Shown one piece after another: positions 1 through 7,606 of a DNA stretch of 64,000 bases. Source of the stretch: Luteimonas aquatica (GTDB lineage: Bacteria; Pseudomonadota; Gammaproteobacteria; Xanthomonadales; Xanthomonadaceae). Below the pieces are notes generated by a model. The model made no database searches. It was not told where the DNA came from and worked only from the letters and a program-made list of their open reading frames with translations. The position numbers and the translations under genes are program-made. The stretch covers positions 754,381 through 818,380 of the forward strand of contig NZ_JALBFU010000001.1 in the NCBI RefSeq assembly GCF_022662575.1, read 5' to 3'. The stretch's first letter is position 1. Each line of letters begins with the position of its first letter.

Positions 1-669
1 ACGATCGCCGCCGCCTTCACCGGCCTGATCAGCCTGTTCAACATCGCCGGCCGCTTCTTCTGGGCCTCGCTGTCGGACAAGCTCGGCCGCAAGACCACCT
101 ACGCGGTGTTCTTCCTGCTCGGCATGGCGCTGTACGCGTCCGCGCCGCACCTGGGCGCCACCGGCAGCGTGGCGCTGTTCGTGCTCGGCTTCGGCATCAT
201 CCTGTCGATGTACGGCGGCGGCTTCGCCACCGCGCCCGCCTACCTGGCGGACATGTTCGGCACGCGCATGGTCGGCGCCATCCATGGGCGCCTGCTCACC
301 GCCTGGGCGGCGGCCGGGATCTTCGGACCGCTGATCGTGAACTACCTGCGCGACTGGCAGCTCGCGCGCGGACTGCCCCCGGCGCGGGTGTACGACCAGA
401 CCATGTACATTCTCGCGGGGCTGCTGCTGCTCGGCTTCGTCTTCAACCTGCTGATCAAGCCGGTGGACGCGAAGTACCACATGAGCGAACAGCAGTTGCG
501 CGAGACCGAACCGCCCAAGCCGGCCGCGGCCGCGGCCGGCGCGCACTCGGCGCACGCCGCTGCGGGCGGCCAGGGCGCGCTGGCGATCGTCTGCTGGCTG
601 GCGGTGGGCATTCCGCTGGCCTGGGGCGTGTGGATCACGCTTCGGAAAGCTTTCGTGTTGTTCAATTGA
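1..669 (+). CDS. MFS transporter, oxalate/formate antiporter type (3' part)
   Basis: The reading frame is open from base 1, so the gene starts before the window and only the last 222 residues are visible. They hold several hydrophobic segments and the cytoplasmic loop motif RFFWASLSDKLGRKTTY (residues 18-34 of the fragment), the G-R-x-x-W-x-x-x-S-D-x-x-G-R signature of major facilitator proteins. The very small, Ala-rich loop near residue 175 precedes a last membrane helix. Resemblance to the oxalate:formate antiporter (OFA) branch, and the formate dehydrogenase operon that starts 66 bp downstream on the same strand, suggest that it moves formate or another small carboxylate across the inner membrane. 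The substrate is inference; the MFS call is firm. Confidence 0.8.
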   Translation, partial: TIAAAFTGLISLFNIAGRFFWASLSDKLGRKTTYAVFFLLGMALYASAPHLGATGSVALFVLGFGIILSMYGGGFATAPAYLADMFGTRMVGAIHGRLLTAWAAAGIFGPLIVNYLRDWQLARGLPPARVYDQTMYILAGLLLLGFVFNLLIKPVDAKYHMSEQQLRETEPPKPAAAAAGAHSAHAAAGGQGALAIVCWLAVGIPLAWGVWITLRKAFVLFN

Positions 670-680
670 CGCAGATGCCG

Positions 681-704
681 CCCTTCCCCCGCGCGGGAGA
701 AGGG
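681..704. terminator. Hairpin between MFS gene and fdsG
   Basis: Inverted repeat with arms CCCTTC and GAAGGG, one mismatch, then CCCG/CGGG. No T-run follows on the plus strand, so it may be an attenuator or an RNA-processing or REP-like hairpin instead of a strict terminator. Confidence 0.4.
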
Positions 705-735
705 ATCGTGTCATGGATCATGAGTGGAACCACCG

Positions 736-1266
736 ATGGGCAAGCGCTCTAGGCAAATCGATTCGGTCACCCAGGTCGTGCCGCAACTGGCCGATTCGCA
801 GCGGCAGGCGGTCGACGAGGCCATCGCGCGGCATCGCGAGCGCCCCGGCGCGCTGCTGCCGATCCTGCACGCCGTGCAGGAAGCGCTCGGCTTCGTGCCG
901 GAGGGCGCGGCCGCGCCGATCGCGCACGCGCTCAACCTCAGCCGCGCCGACGTGCACGGCGTGATCAGCTTCTATCACGAGTTCCGCAGCGCGCCCGCCG
1001 GACGCCACGTGGTCAAGCTGTGCCAGGCGGAGGCCTGCCAGTCGATGGGCGCGCGCGCGCTGGAGGCGCACGCGCGCGACCATCTCGGACTCAAGCCGGG
1101 CGAGCACGACACGCGCGACCGCGCCTTCACCCTGGAACCGATCTATTGCCTGGGCAATTGCGCCCTGTCGCCGGCCCTGCTGCTGGACGGCGCGCTGCAC
1201 GGACGGGTGACGCCCGAGCGCTTCGATGCCCTGATCGCGCACTGCCTGCAGGGAGAGCGCGCTTGA
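736..1266 (+). CDS. fdsG: NAD-dependent formate dehydrogenase, gamma subunit
   Basis: This 176-aa protein has the NuoE/HoxE fold: an N-terminal helical bundle and a C-terminal thioredoxin-like domain that binds one [2Fe-2S] cluster. The four ligands are visible as C96-x4-C101 and C138-x3-C142. In the FdsABG complex it passes electrons between the alpha-subunit iron-sulfur chain and the FMN-containing beta subunit in the cytoplasm. I chose the ATG at 736, preceded by GGAACC; an in-frame GTG at 724 would add four residues. Its stop overlaps the start of fdsB, so translation is probably coupled. It is the first gene of an fdsGBACD-type operon. Confidence 0.93.
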   Translation: MGKRSRQIDSVTQVVPQLADSQRQAVDEAIARHRERPGALLPILHAVQEALGFVPEGAAAPIAHALNLSRADVHGVISFYHEFRSAPAGRHVVKLCQAEACQSMGARALEAHARDHLGLKPGEHDTRDRAFTLEPIYCLGNCALSPALLLDGALHGRVTPERFDALIAHCLQGERA

Positions 1267-2816
1267 ACGCCACGCGCATCTATGTCCCCGACGATGCCGC
1301 CGCCGCCTCGGTGGGCGCGGACCGGGTCGCGGAGGCGATCGCCCGCGAAGCCTCGGCGCGCGGCATCGAGGTGCATCTCGTGCGCAACGGCTCGCGCGGC
1401 CTGCTCTGGCTGGAGCCGCTGGTGGAGGTCGCCACCGCCGCCGGACGCGTCGCCTACGCGCCGGTCGCGCCCGGCGACGTCGCCGCGCTGTTCGACGCGG
1501 ACTGGCTGCGGGGCGGCGCGCACCGCCTGCGCCTGGGCGACATCGAGGTGCATCCCTACTTCGCGCGGCAGGAGCGCCTGACCTTCGCCCGCGTCGGACG
1601 GATCGATCCGCTCGACTCCGACGACTACGCCGCGCACGGCGGCTGGGCCGGCCTGCGGCGCGCCCTGGACATGTCACCGACCGCGATCGTCGAGGCCGTG
1701 ACCGATTCCGGCCTGCGCGGCCGCGGCGGCGCCGCCTTCCCGGCCGGCATCAAGTGGCGCACGGTGCTGGAAACGCCGGCGGCGCGGAAATACGTGGTCT
1801 GCAACGCCGACGAGGGCGACTCGGGCACGTTCTCCGACCGCATGCTGATGGAAGGCGATCCGTTCTGCCTGATCGAGGGCATGGCCATCGCCGGCCTGGC
1901 CACCGGCGCGACCCGCGGCTACATCTACCTGCGCAGCGAATACCCGCACGCCTGGCGCAAGCTCAACGCCGCCATCGCGCGCGCCTACGACGCCGGCTGG
2001 CTGGGCGCGGGCATCGGCGGCTCGGCGCATCGCTTCGACCTGGAGGTGCGCCTGGGCGCCGGCGCCTACATCTGCGGCGAGGAAACCTCGCTGCTGGAAA
2101 GCCTGGAAGGCAGGCGCGGCATGGTGCGCTTCAAGCCGCCGCTGCCGGCGGTGTCCGGGTTGTTCGGCCAGCCCACCGTGATCAACAACGTGATCACGCT
2201 CGCCTCGGTGCCCTTCGTGCTGGCCGAGGGCGCGGCGGCCTATCGCGACTACGGCATCGGGCGCTCGCGCGGCACGCTGCCGCTGCAGCTGGCCGGCAAC
2301 GTCAAGCAGGGCGGACTGGTCGAGAAGGCCTTCGGCCTGACGCTGCGCGAGCTGCTGTACGACTACGGCGGCGGCAGCGCCTCGGGACGGCCGATCCGCG
2401 CCGTGCAGGTCGGCGGGCCGCTCGGCGCCTACCTGCCCGAATCGCGGTTCGACACGCCGCTGGACTACGAGGCCTTCGCCGCCGTCGGCGGCATGCTCGG
2501 CCACGGCGGCATCGTGGTGTTCGACGACAGCGTCGACATGCGCGAACAGGCGCGCTATGCGATGGCGTTCTGCGCCATCGAGTCCTGCGGCAAGTGCACG
2601 CCCTGCCGCATCGGTTCCACGCGCGGGGTCGAGGTGATCGATCGCCTGGCCGCCGACGAGACGCAGGAGGCGCTGCTGCGCGACCTGTGCGAGACCATGC
2701 TGCACGGATCGCTGTGCGCGCTGGGCGGCATGACGCCCTATCCGGTGCTCAGCGCGCTGGACCATTTTCCGGAAGATTTCGTCAGCCGCCGCCGCGCCGC
2801 CGCGGCGGCGCGCTAG
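1263..2816 (+). CDS. fdsB: NAD-dependent formate dehydrogenase, beta (diaphorase) subunit
   Basis: A 517-aa NuoF-like flavoprotein that oxidises the iron-sulfur chain and reduces NAD+. After an N-terminal thioredoxin-like region it shows the FMN/NADH-binding glycine run GRGGAAFPAGIKW near residues 152-164, the VCNADEGDSGTFSDR block, GAGAYICGEETSLLESLEG, and the [4Fe-4S] ligands C442-x2-C445-x2-C448 plus C485. I place the start at a TTG that overlaps the fdsG stop (TTGA), because the N-terminus then reads LNATRIYVP, as expected for FdsB proteins. No in-frame ATG lies between there and the conserved core, and the upstream ATG at 1020 would lie entirely within fdsG. Confidence 0.92.
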   Translation: MNATRIYVPDDAAAASVGADRVAEAIAREASARGIEVHLVRNGSRGLLWLEPLVEVATAAGRVAYAPVAPGDVAALFDADWLRGGAHRLRLGDIEVHPYFARQERLTFARVGRIDPLDSDDYAAHGGWAGLRRALDMSPTAIVEAVTDSGLRGRGGAAFPAGIKWRTVLETPAARKYVVCNADEGDSGTFSDRMLMEGDPFCLIEGMAIAGLATGATRGYIYLRSEYPHAWRKLNAAIARAYDAGWLGAGIGGSAHRFDLEVRLGAGAYICGEETSLLESLEGRRGMVRFKPPLPAVSGLFGQPTVINNVITLASVPFVLAEGAAAYRDYGIGRSRGTLPLQLAGNVKQGGLVEKAFGLTLRELLYDYGGGSASGRPIRAVQVGGPLGAYLPESRFDTPLDYEAFAAVGGMLGHGGIVVFDDSVDMREQARYAMAFCAIESCGKCTPCRIGSTRGVEVIDRLAADETQEALLRDLCETMLHGSLCALGGMTPYPVLSALDHFPEDFVSRRRAAAAAR

Positions 2817-2831
2817 GACACAGGAGGGCGT

Positions 2832-5810
2832 ATGCGTTCCATCGCCGAACAGGATCTGGGCACCCCCGCCCCGCAATTCGTGCAGCTCGAGCCGCTGCGC
2901 ACGGTCTGGCTGGAGATCGACGGCGCGCGGGTGGAAGTGCCCGCCGGGACCTCGGTGCTGCGTGCCGCCGCCGTCGCCGGCACGCGCATCCCGAAGCTGT
3001 GCGCGACCGATTCGCTCGAGGCCTTTGGTTCCTGCCGCCTGTGCCTGGTCGAGATCGAGGGGCGCAAGGGCTATCCTGCCTCCTGCACCACGCCGGTGGC
3101 CGAGGGCATGGTGGTGCGCACGCAGTCGCCGAAGCTGGCCGCGCTGCGCCGCGGCGTGATGGAGCTGTACATCTCCGACCATCCGCTCGACTGCCTCACC
3201 TGCCCGGCCAACGGCCATTGCGAACTGCAGGACATGGCCGGCGCGGTCGGCCTGCGCGAGGTGCGCTACGGCTACGACGGCGCCAACCATGTCGATGCGA
3301 GCGTCCCTGCTCGCGAAGATCGAACAGCGGCCATCCATGTCCGCACTTCCCAAAAAGTGCCGAACCCGCTCTATTCGCCGAAGGACGAGTCCAACCCCTA
3401 CTTCACCTTCGACCCATCGAAGTGCATCGTCTGCTCGCGCTGCGTGCGCGCCTGCGACGAGGTCCAGGGCACCTTCGCGCTGACCATCCAGGGCCGCGGC
3501 TTCGGCTCGAAGGTGGCCGCCAGCCAGGACCAGTCCTTCCTCGAATCCGAATGCGTGAGCTGCGGCGCCTGCGTGCAGGCCTGTCCGACCGCCACGCTGT
3601 CGGAGAAATCGCTGATCGCCATGGGACAGGCCGAGCGCAGCGTGGTCACCACCTGCGCCTACTGCGGCGTGGGCTGCTCGTTCCGCGCCGAGATGCAGGG
3701 CGAGGAACTGGTGCGGATGGTGCCCAACGCCGACGGCCACGCCAACCACGGCCACTCCTGCGTGAAGGGACGCTTCGCACTGGGCTACGCCACCCATCCC
3801 GACCGCATCACCCGGCCGATGGTCCGCGAGAAGATCACCGACCCGTGGCGGGTGGTGAGCTGGGAAGAGGCCATCGCCCACGCCGCGCGCGAGTTCAAGC
3901 GCATCCAGGCCGAGCACGGCCGCTTCGCCATCGGCGGCATCACCTCCTCGCGCTGCACCAACGAGGAGACCTACCTGGTGCAGAAGCTGGTGCGCGCCGG
4001 CTTCGGCAACAACAACGTCGACACCTGCGCCCGCGTCTGCCACTCGCCCACCGGCTACGGCCTGAAGCAGACGCTCGGCGAGTCGGCCGGCACCCAGGAT
4101 TTCGATTCGGTACGCGACGCCGACGTGGTCATGGTGATCGGCGCCAACCCCACCGACGGGCATCCCGTGTTCGCCTCGCAACTGAAGCAGCGCCTGCGCC
4201 GCGACCACCCCGACCAGGGATCGGGCAGGAAGCACGCCGGGCTGATCGTGATCGACCCGCGCCGCATCGACCTGGTGCATACCCCCCGCGTCAGGGCCGA
4301 CTACCACCTCAAGCTGCGTCCCGGCACCAACGTCGCCATGCTCAACGCGCTGGCGCACGTGATCGTCACCGAAGGCCTGGTGGACGAGGCTTTCGTCGCC
4401 GAGCGCTGCGAGGCCGAAGCCTTCGCCAAGTGGCGCAGCTACGTCGCCGACCCGTCGCGCTCGCCGGAGGCGCTGGAAGCCGAGCTCGGCGTGCCGGCCG
4501 AGCAGGTGCGCGGCGCGGCGCGGCTGTACGCCAGCGGCGCCAACGGCGCCATCTACTACGGCCTGGGCGTCACCGAGCACTCCCAGGGCTCCACCGCGGT
4601 GATGGGCATCGCCAACCTGGCGATGGCCACCGGCAACATCGGCCGGCGCGGCGTCGGCGTCAATCCGCTGCGCGGGCAGAACAACGTGCAGGGCTCCTGC
4701 GACATGGGCTCGTTCCCGCACGAGCTGCCGGGCTACCGGCACGTCTCCGACGGCGCGGTGCGCGGCCTGTTCGAGCGGGAATGGAACGTCAGCCTGCACG
4801 ACGAGCCCGGCCTGCGCATTCCCAACATGTTCGAGGCCGCGCTCGACGGCTCCTTCCGCGGCCTGTACATCCAGGGCGAGGACATCGGCCAGTCCGATCC
4901 CGACACCCAGCACGTCACCGCGGCGCTGTCGGCGATGGAATGCGTGGTGGTGCAGGACCTGTTCCTCAACGAGACCGCCAAGTTCGCCCACGTGTTCCTG
5001 CCCGGCAGCTCGTTCATGGAAAAGGACGGCACCTTCACCAACGCCGAGCGGCGCATCTCCCGCGTGCGCAGGATCATGGCGCCGCGCAACTCCGACGGCA
5101 CGCGCGGCTACGCCGACTGGGAGATCACCCAGCTGCTCTCCAACGCGATGGGCTACCCGATGGCCTACGCGCACCCGTCCGAGGTCATGGACGAGATCGC
5201 GCGCCTGACGCCCACCTTCGCCGGCGTGAGCTTCGAGAAGCTGGACCGCATGGGCAGCATCCAGTGGCCCTGCAACGCCGAGCAGCCCGAGGGCACGCCG
5301 ACCATGCACGTGGACGCGTTCGTGCGCGGCAAGGGCAAGTTCATGCTCACCCCGTACGTGGCCACCAGCGAGAAGGTCACCCCGCGCTATCCGCTGCTGC
5401 TCACCACCGGCCGCATCCTCAGCCAGTACAACGTCGGCGCGCAGACCCGGCGCACCGCCAACACCGTCTGGCACGACGAGGACCGCCTGGAGCTGCATCC
5501 GCACGACGCCGAGGAGCGCGGCATCGGCGAGGGCGACTGGGTCGGCGTGGAGAGCCGCGCCGGCGACACCGTGCTGCGCGCGCGCATCACCGATCGGGTG
5601 CAGCCAGGGGTGGTCTACACCACCTTCCACTTCCCGGGCTCCGGGGCCAACGTCATCACCACCGACAACTCCGACTGGGCGACCAACTGCCCGGAATACA
5701 AGGTGACCGCCGTGCAGGTCACGCGCGTCACCCAGCCCTCGGAATGGCAGAAGCGGCACAAGGCCTTCGAGCACATGCAGGTGTCGCTGCTGCCGGAAAC
5801 GACGGCCTGA
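2832..5810 (+). CDS. fdsA: NAD-dependent formate dehydrogenase, alpha (molybdenum) subunit
   Basis: A 992-aa catalytic subunit that oxidises formate to CO2 at a molybdenum bis-MGD centre. Order of domains: [2Fe-2S] ferredoxin (residues 20-95), Cys3-His motif HPLDCLTCPANGHC, two [4Fe-4S] motifs CIVCSRCVRAC and CVSCGACVQAC, another cluster motif CAYCGVGC, then the molybdopterin oxidoreductase and dinucleotide-binding domains. The metal ligand is Cys403 in DTCARVCH, where E. coli FdhF has selenocysteine. A good ribosome site (GGAGGGCG) precedes the ATG. Residues ~157-183 are extra compared with what I expect for this family and coincide with a palindromic repeat, in the linker between the Cys3-His and ferredoxin-like domains. 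Confidence 0.95.
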   Translation: MRSIAEQDLGTPAPQFVQLEPLRTVWLEIDGARVEVPAGTSVLRAAAVAGTRIPKLCATDSLEAFGSCRLCLVEIEGRKGYPASCTTPVAEGMVVRTQSPKLAALRRGVMELYISDHPLDCLTCPANGHCELQDMAGAVGLREVRYGYDGANHVDASVPAREDRTAAIHVRTSQKVPNPLYSPKDESNPYFTFDPSKCIVCSRCVRACDEVQGTFALTIQGRGFGSKVAASQDQSFLESECVSCGACVQACPTATLSEKSLIAMGQAERSVVTTCAYCGVGCSFRAEMQGEELVRMVPNADGHANHGHSCVKGRFALGYATHPDRITRPMVREKITDPWRVVSWEEAIAHAAREFKRIQAEHGRFAIGGITSSRCTNEETYLVQKLVRAGFGNNNVDTCARVCHSPTGYGLKQTLGESAGTQDFDSVRDADVVMVIGANPTDGHPVFASQLKQRLRRDHPDQGSGRKHAGLIVIDPRRIDLVHTPRVRADYHLKLRPGTNVAMLNALAHVIVTEGLVDEAFVAERCEAEAFAKWRSYVADPSRSPEALEAELGVPAEQVRGAARLYASGANGAIYYGLGVTEHSQGSTAVMGIANLAMATGNIGRRGVGVNPLRGQNNVQGSCDMGSFPHELPGYRHVSDGAVRGLFEREWNVSLHDEPGLRIPNMFEAALDGSFRGLYIQGEDIGQSDPDTQHVTAALSAMECVVVQDLFLNETAKFAHVFLPGSSFMEKDGTFTNAERRISRVRRIMAPRNSDGTRGYADWEITQLLSNAMGYPMAYAHPSEVMDEIARLTPTFAGVSFEKLDRMGSIQWPCNAEQPEGTPTMHVDAFVRGKGKFMLTPYVATSEKVTPRYPLLLTTGRILSQYNVGAQTRRTANTVWHDEDRLELHPHDAEERGIGEGDWVGVESRAGDTVLRARITDRVQPGVVYTTFHFPGSGANVITTDNSDWATNCPEYKVTAVQVTRVTQPSEWQKRHKAFEHMQVSLLPETTA
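3300..3380 (+). repeat. Palindromic repeat inserted in frame in fdsA
   Basis: About 81 bp that encode residues 157-183 of FdsA (SVPAREDRTAAIHVRTSQKV and flanks). The core, GCGGCCATCCATGTCCGCAC followed by TTCCCAAAAAG, closely matches the 51-bp repeat units in lhr at 43.6 kb (GGCCGTCCATGGTCGG, ACTTCCCACAAAA). FdsA-type proteins normally run from a GYDGxNHLxA motif straight into K-D-x-S-N-P-Y-F. The boundaries are estimated from that memory of the family, not from an alignment. Confidence 0.7.
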
Positions 5811-6661
5811 TGAAGCCGGCCGCGCATCCCCCAGCGCCGCCCCAGCCCGCGCAGCCGGCCGGCAGCGTGCTGCGCCCGGTGGAGCGCCACCGCGCCGACG
5901 CGCGGCGCCGCTTCGACGACCACATCGCCGAGGAGGTGCCGGTCGCCTTCGTCTACAACGACCGGCCGTTCGCGGTGATGATGGCCACGCCAGACGATTT
6001 CGAGGACTTCGCGCTCGGCTTCGCGCTGAGCGAGGGCCTCGTCGAGGCCATCGACGAGGCCGCCGTCGAGCGCGTGGAGCACCTGCTGGAAGGGGTGGAG
6101 ATCCGCCTGCGCATTCCGGAGCGGCGCCAGGAGGCGCTCGAACACCGGCGCCGCTCGCTGAGCGGGCGCAGCGGCTGCGGCCTGTGCGGGAGCGAACTGC
6201 TGGAGGCGGCATTGCGCCAACCGGCGCCGGTCGGCGAAGGCGTCCATGCCACGGCGGACGCGCTGCAGCGCGCGCTGCGCGAACTGCACGCCGGCCAGCG
6301 CCTCAACGCGCGCACCGGCGCCACCCACGCCGCCGGCTTCGCCGACGCCCAGGGGCGCATGCTCGCGCTGCGCGAGGACGTCGGCCGCCACAACGCGCTC
6401 GACAAGCTGATCGGCGCCCTGCTCCGCGCCGGGCTCGACCCGCAATCCGGCTTCGCGGTCGTCACCAGCCGCGCCAGCTACGAGATGGCGATGAAGGCCG
6501 CCAGCGCCGGGCTGCCGATGCTGGCGGCGGTCTCGGCGCCGACGGCACTGGCGATCTCGCTCGCCGAACGCTGCAACCTCACCCTGATCGGCTTCGCCCG
6601 CGACGACGGCTATGCGCTGTACGCGCATCCGCGCCGCGTGTCCGCCGGCCCGAGCGCGTGA
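5810..6661 (+). CDS. fdhD: Formate dehydrogenase accessory sulfurtransferase FdhD
   Basis: A 283-aa protein whose ATG overlaps the fdsA stop (ATGA). FdhD takes sulfur from the cysteine desulfurase IscS and delivers it to the molybdenum bis-MGD cofactor; without it formate dehydrogenase is inactive. The signature C123-G-L-C126 is present, with the conserved blocks EDVGRHNALDKLIG and TSRASYEMAMKAA that bind the cofactor. The N-terminal 20 residues are rich in Pro and Ala and probably disordered. The gene is the fourth member of the operon and corresponds to fdsC of other bacteria. Confidence 0.93.
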   Translation: MKPAAHPPAPPQPAQPAGSVLRPVERHRADARRRFDDHIAEEVPVAFVYNDRPFAVMMATPDDFEDFALGFALSEGLVEAIDEAAVERVEHLLEGVEIRLRIPERRQEALEHRRRSLSGRSGCGLCGSELLEAALRQPAPVGEGVHATADALQRALRELHAGQRLNARTGATHAAGFADAQGRMLALREDVGRHNALDKLIGALLRAGLDPQSGFAVVTSRASYEMAMKAASAGLPMLAAVSAPTALAISLAERCNLTLIGFARDDGYALYAHPRRVSAGPSA

Positions 6662-6668
6662 CAGACCG

Positions 6669-6920
6669 ATGAATCCGACCCGCCTGGCCGCGATGGCCAA
6701 CGACATCGCCCGCTATTTCGATGCCGAACCCGACCGTGCCGCCGCGCTCGACGGCATGGTCCTGCACCTGCAGCGCTTCTGGGAGCCGCGGATGCGGCTG
6801 CGGATCGTGCAGTACCTGCGCGAGGAGCACGGCGCGGAGCTGTCGGCGTTCGCGCGCGAGGCGGTCTCGGAACTGGCGCGGCGCGCCGGGCACGCCGATG
6901 CGGGCACGCCGCGCCGCTGA
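6669..6920 (+). CDS. fdsD: NAD-dependent formate dehydrogenase, delta subunit
   Basis: A small 83-aa protein at the end of the fds operon, 7 bp after fdhD. It reads like the FdsD family, with helices containing an R-L-x-x-M-A-N-D-I-A-x-Y-F opening and the central W-E-P-R-M-R motif. FdsD is required for full activity of soluble molybdenum formate dehydrogenases, though its exact role is not settled. I chose the ATG at 6669; longer in-frame starts fall within fdhD. It converges with the FMN reductase gene 14 bp away, with no room for a separate terminator. Confidence 0.88.
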   Translation: MNPTRLAAMANDIARYFDAEPDRAAALDGMVLHLQRFWEPRMRLRIVQYLREEHGAELSAFAREAVSELARRAGHADAGTPRR

Positions 6921-6934
6921 GCGCCAAGCGGCGC

Positions 6935-7492
6935 TCAGCCGCGGATGTGCAGCTTCACCCAGTCGACGTACTTGTCCACCCAGCCCTGCAGGAACTTGCG
7001 CGTGTCGTCGTTGCCGATGTTGCCCTCGGCGTCGATCAGCCCGTCCTTGTACTGCAGGAACACCTCGGTCTGCGCCATCGTCGGCACGTCCAGGTAGGCC
7101 AGCACGTTGCGAAGATGCTGCTGCGCCAGCGCGGTGCCCATGGCGCCGATCGAGGTGCCGAGCACGCCGGCGGGCTTCCCGGCGAAGGAATTGGTGCCCC
7201 AGGGGCGCGAGCCGATGTCCAGGGCGTTCTTCAGCACGCCCGGAATCGAGCGGTTGTATTCCGGCGTCACGAACAGCAGCGCATCGGCCTGCTCGACCTG
7301 CTGCTTCAGGCGCTTGCCCTGCGCCGGATAGTCGTCGTCGAAGTCCTGCGTATACAGCGGCAGGTCGTCGATGCGTACGTGATCGAAGGCGAAGTCGGCC
7401 GGTGCCAGCTTCTCGACCGCCTTGGCCAGCTTCTTGTTGTGCGAGTCCTTGCGCAGGCTGCCGACCAGGACGGCGACTTTGATCTTGCTCAT
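6935..7492 (-). CDS. NADPH-dependent FMN reductase (NAD(P)H:quinone oxidoreductase type)
   Basis: A 185-aa flavodoxin-like protein. The N-terminus has the FMN phosphate loop GSLRKDSHNKKLA, followed by the TPEYNRSIPGVLKNALDIGSR block and the GTSIGAMG turn, all typical of the ChrR/YieF and FMN_red family. Members are cytoplasmic two-electron reductases of quinones, chromate or flavins, and usually protect against oxidative stress. Length is normal for the family. It is transcribed alone, on the opposite strand to the fds operon. The physiological substrate cannot be told from sequence. Confidence 0.9.
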   Translation of the reverse strand: MSKIKVAVLVGSLRKDSHNKKLAKAVEKLAPADFAFDHVRIDDLPLYTQDFDDDYPAQGKRLKQQVEQADALLFVTPEYNRSIPGVLKNALDIGSRPWGTNSFAGKPAGVLGTSIGAMGTALAQQHLRNVLAYLDVPTMAQTEVFLQYKDGLIDAEGNIGNDDTRKFLQGWVDKYVDWVKLHIRG

Positions 7493-7561
7493 GGCGATCT
7501 CTCCCGTGTGGATGACGAAGGGCGCCAGCCTACCCCGCCAGGATCGCCGAAGAGACGCCAG

Positions 7562-7584
7562 GGGCGGAAGGGATCATTCCGCCC
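7562..7584 (-). terminator. Hairpin after the E1 fusion gene
   Basis: Perfect 8-bp stem GGGCGGAA / TTCCGCCC with a 7-nt loop in the gap between the E1 fusion (ends 7607) and the FMN reductase. There is no clear T-run on the minus strand, so termination activity is uncertain. Confidence 0.4.
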
Positions 7585-7606
7585 ACGGCATCAATCCACT
7601 CAATTA

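Noticed and set aside
4026-4040. Selenocysteine (TGA) in the formate dehydrogenase
   Set aside because: The codon for the molybdenum ligand is TGC (Cys403); no in-frame TGA occurs in fdsA.
1674-6212. A 1,512-aa ORF on the minus strand, antisense to the fds genes
   Set aside because: It is an Arg/Ala/Gly-rich shadow frame of high-GC coding sequence. The plus strand holds well-conserved fdsB, fdsA and fdhD.
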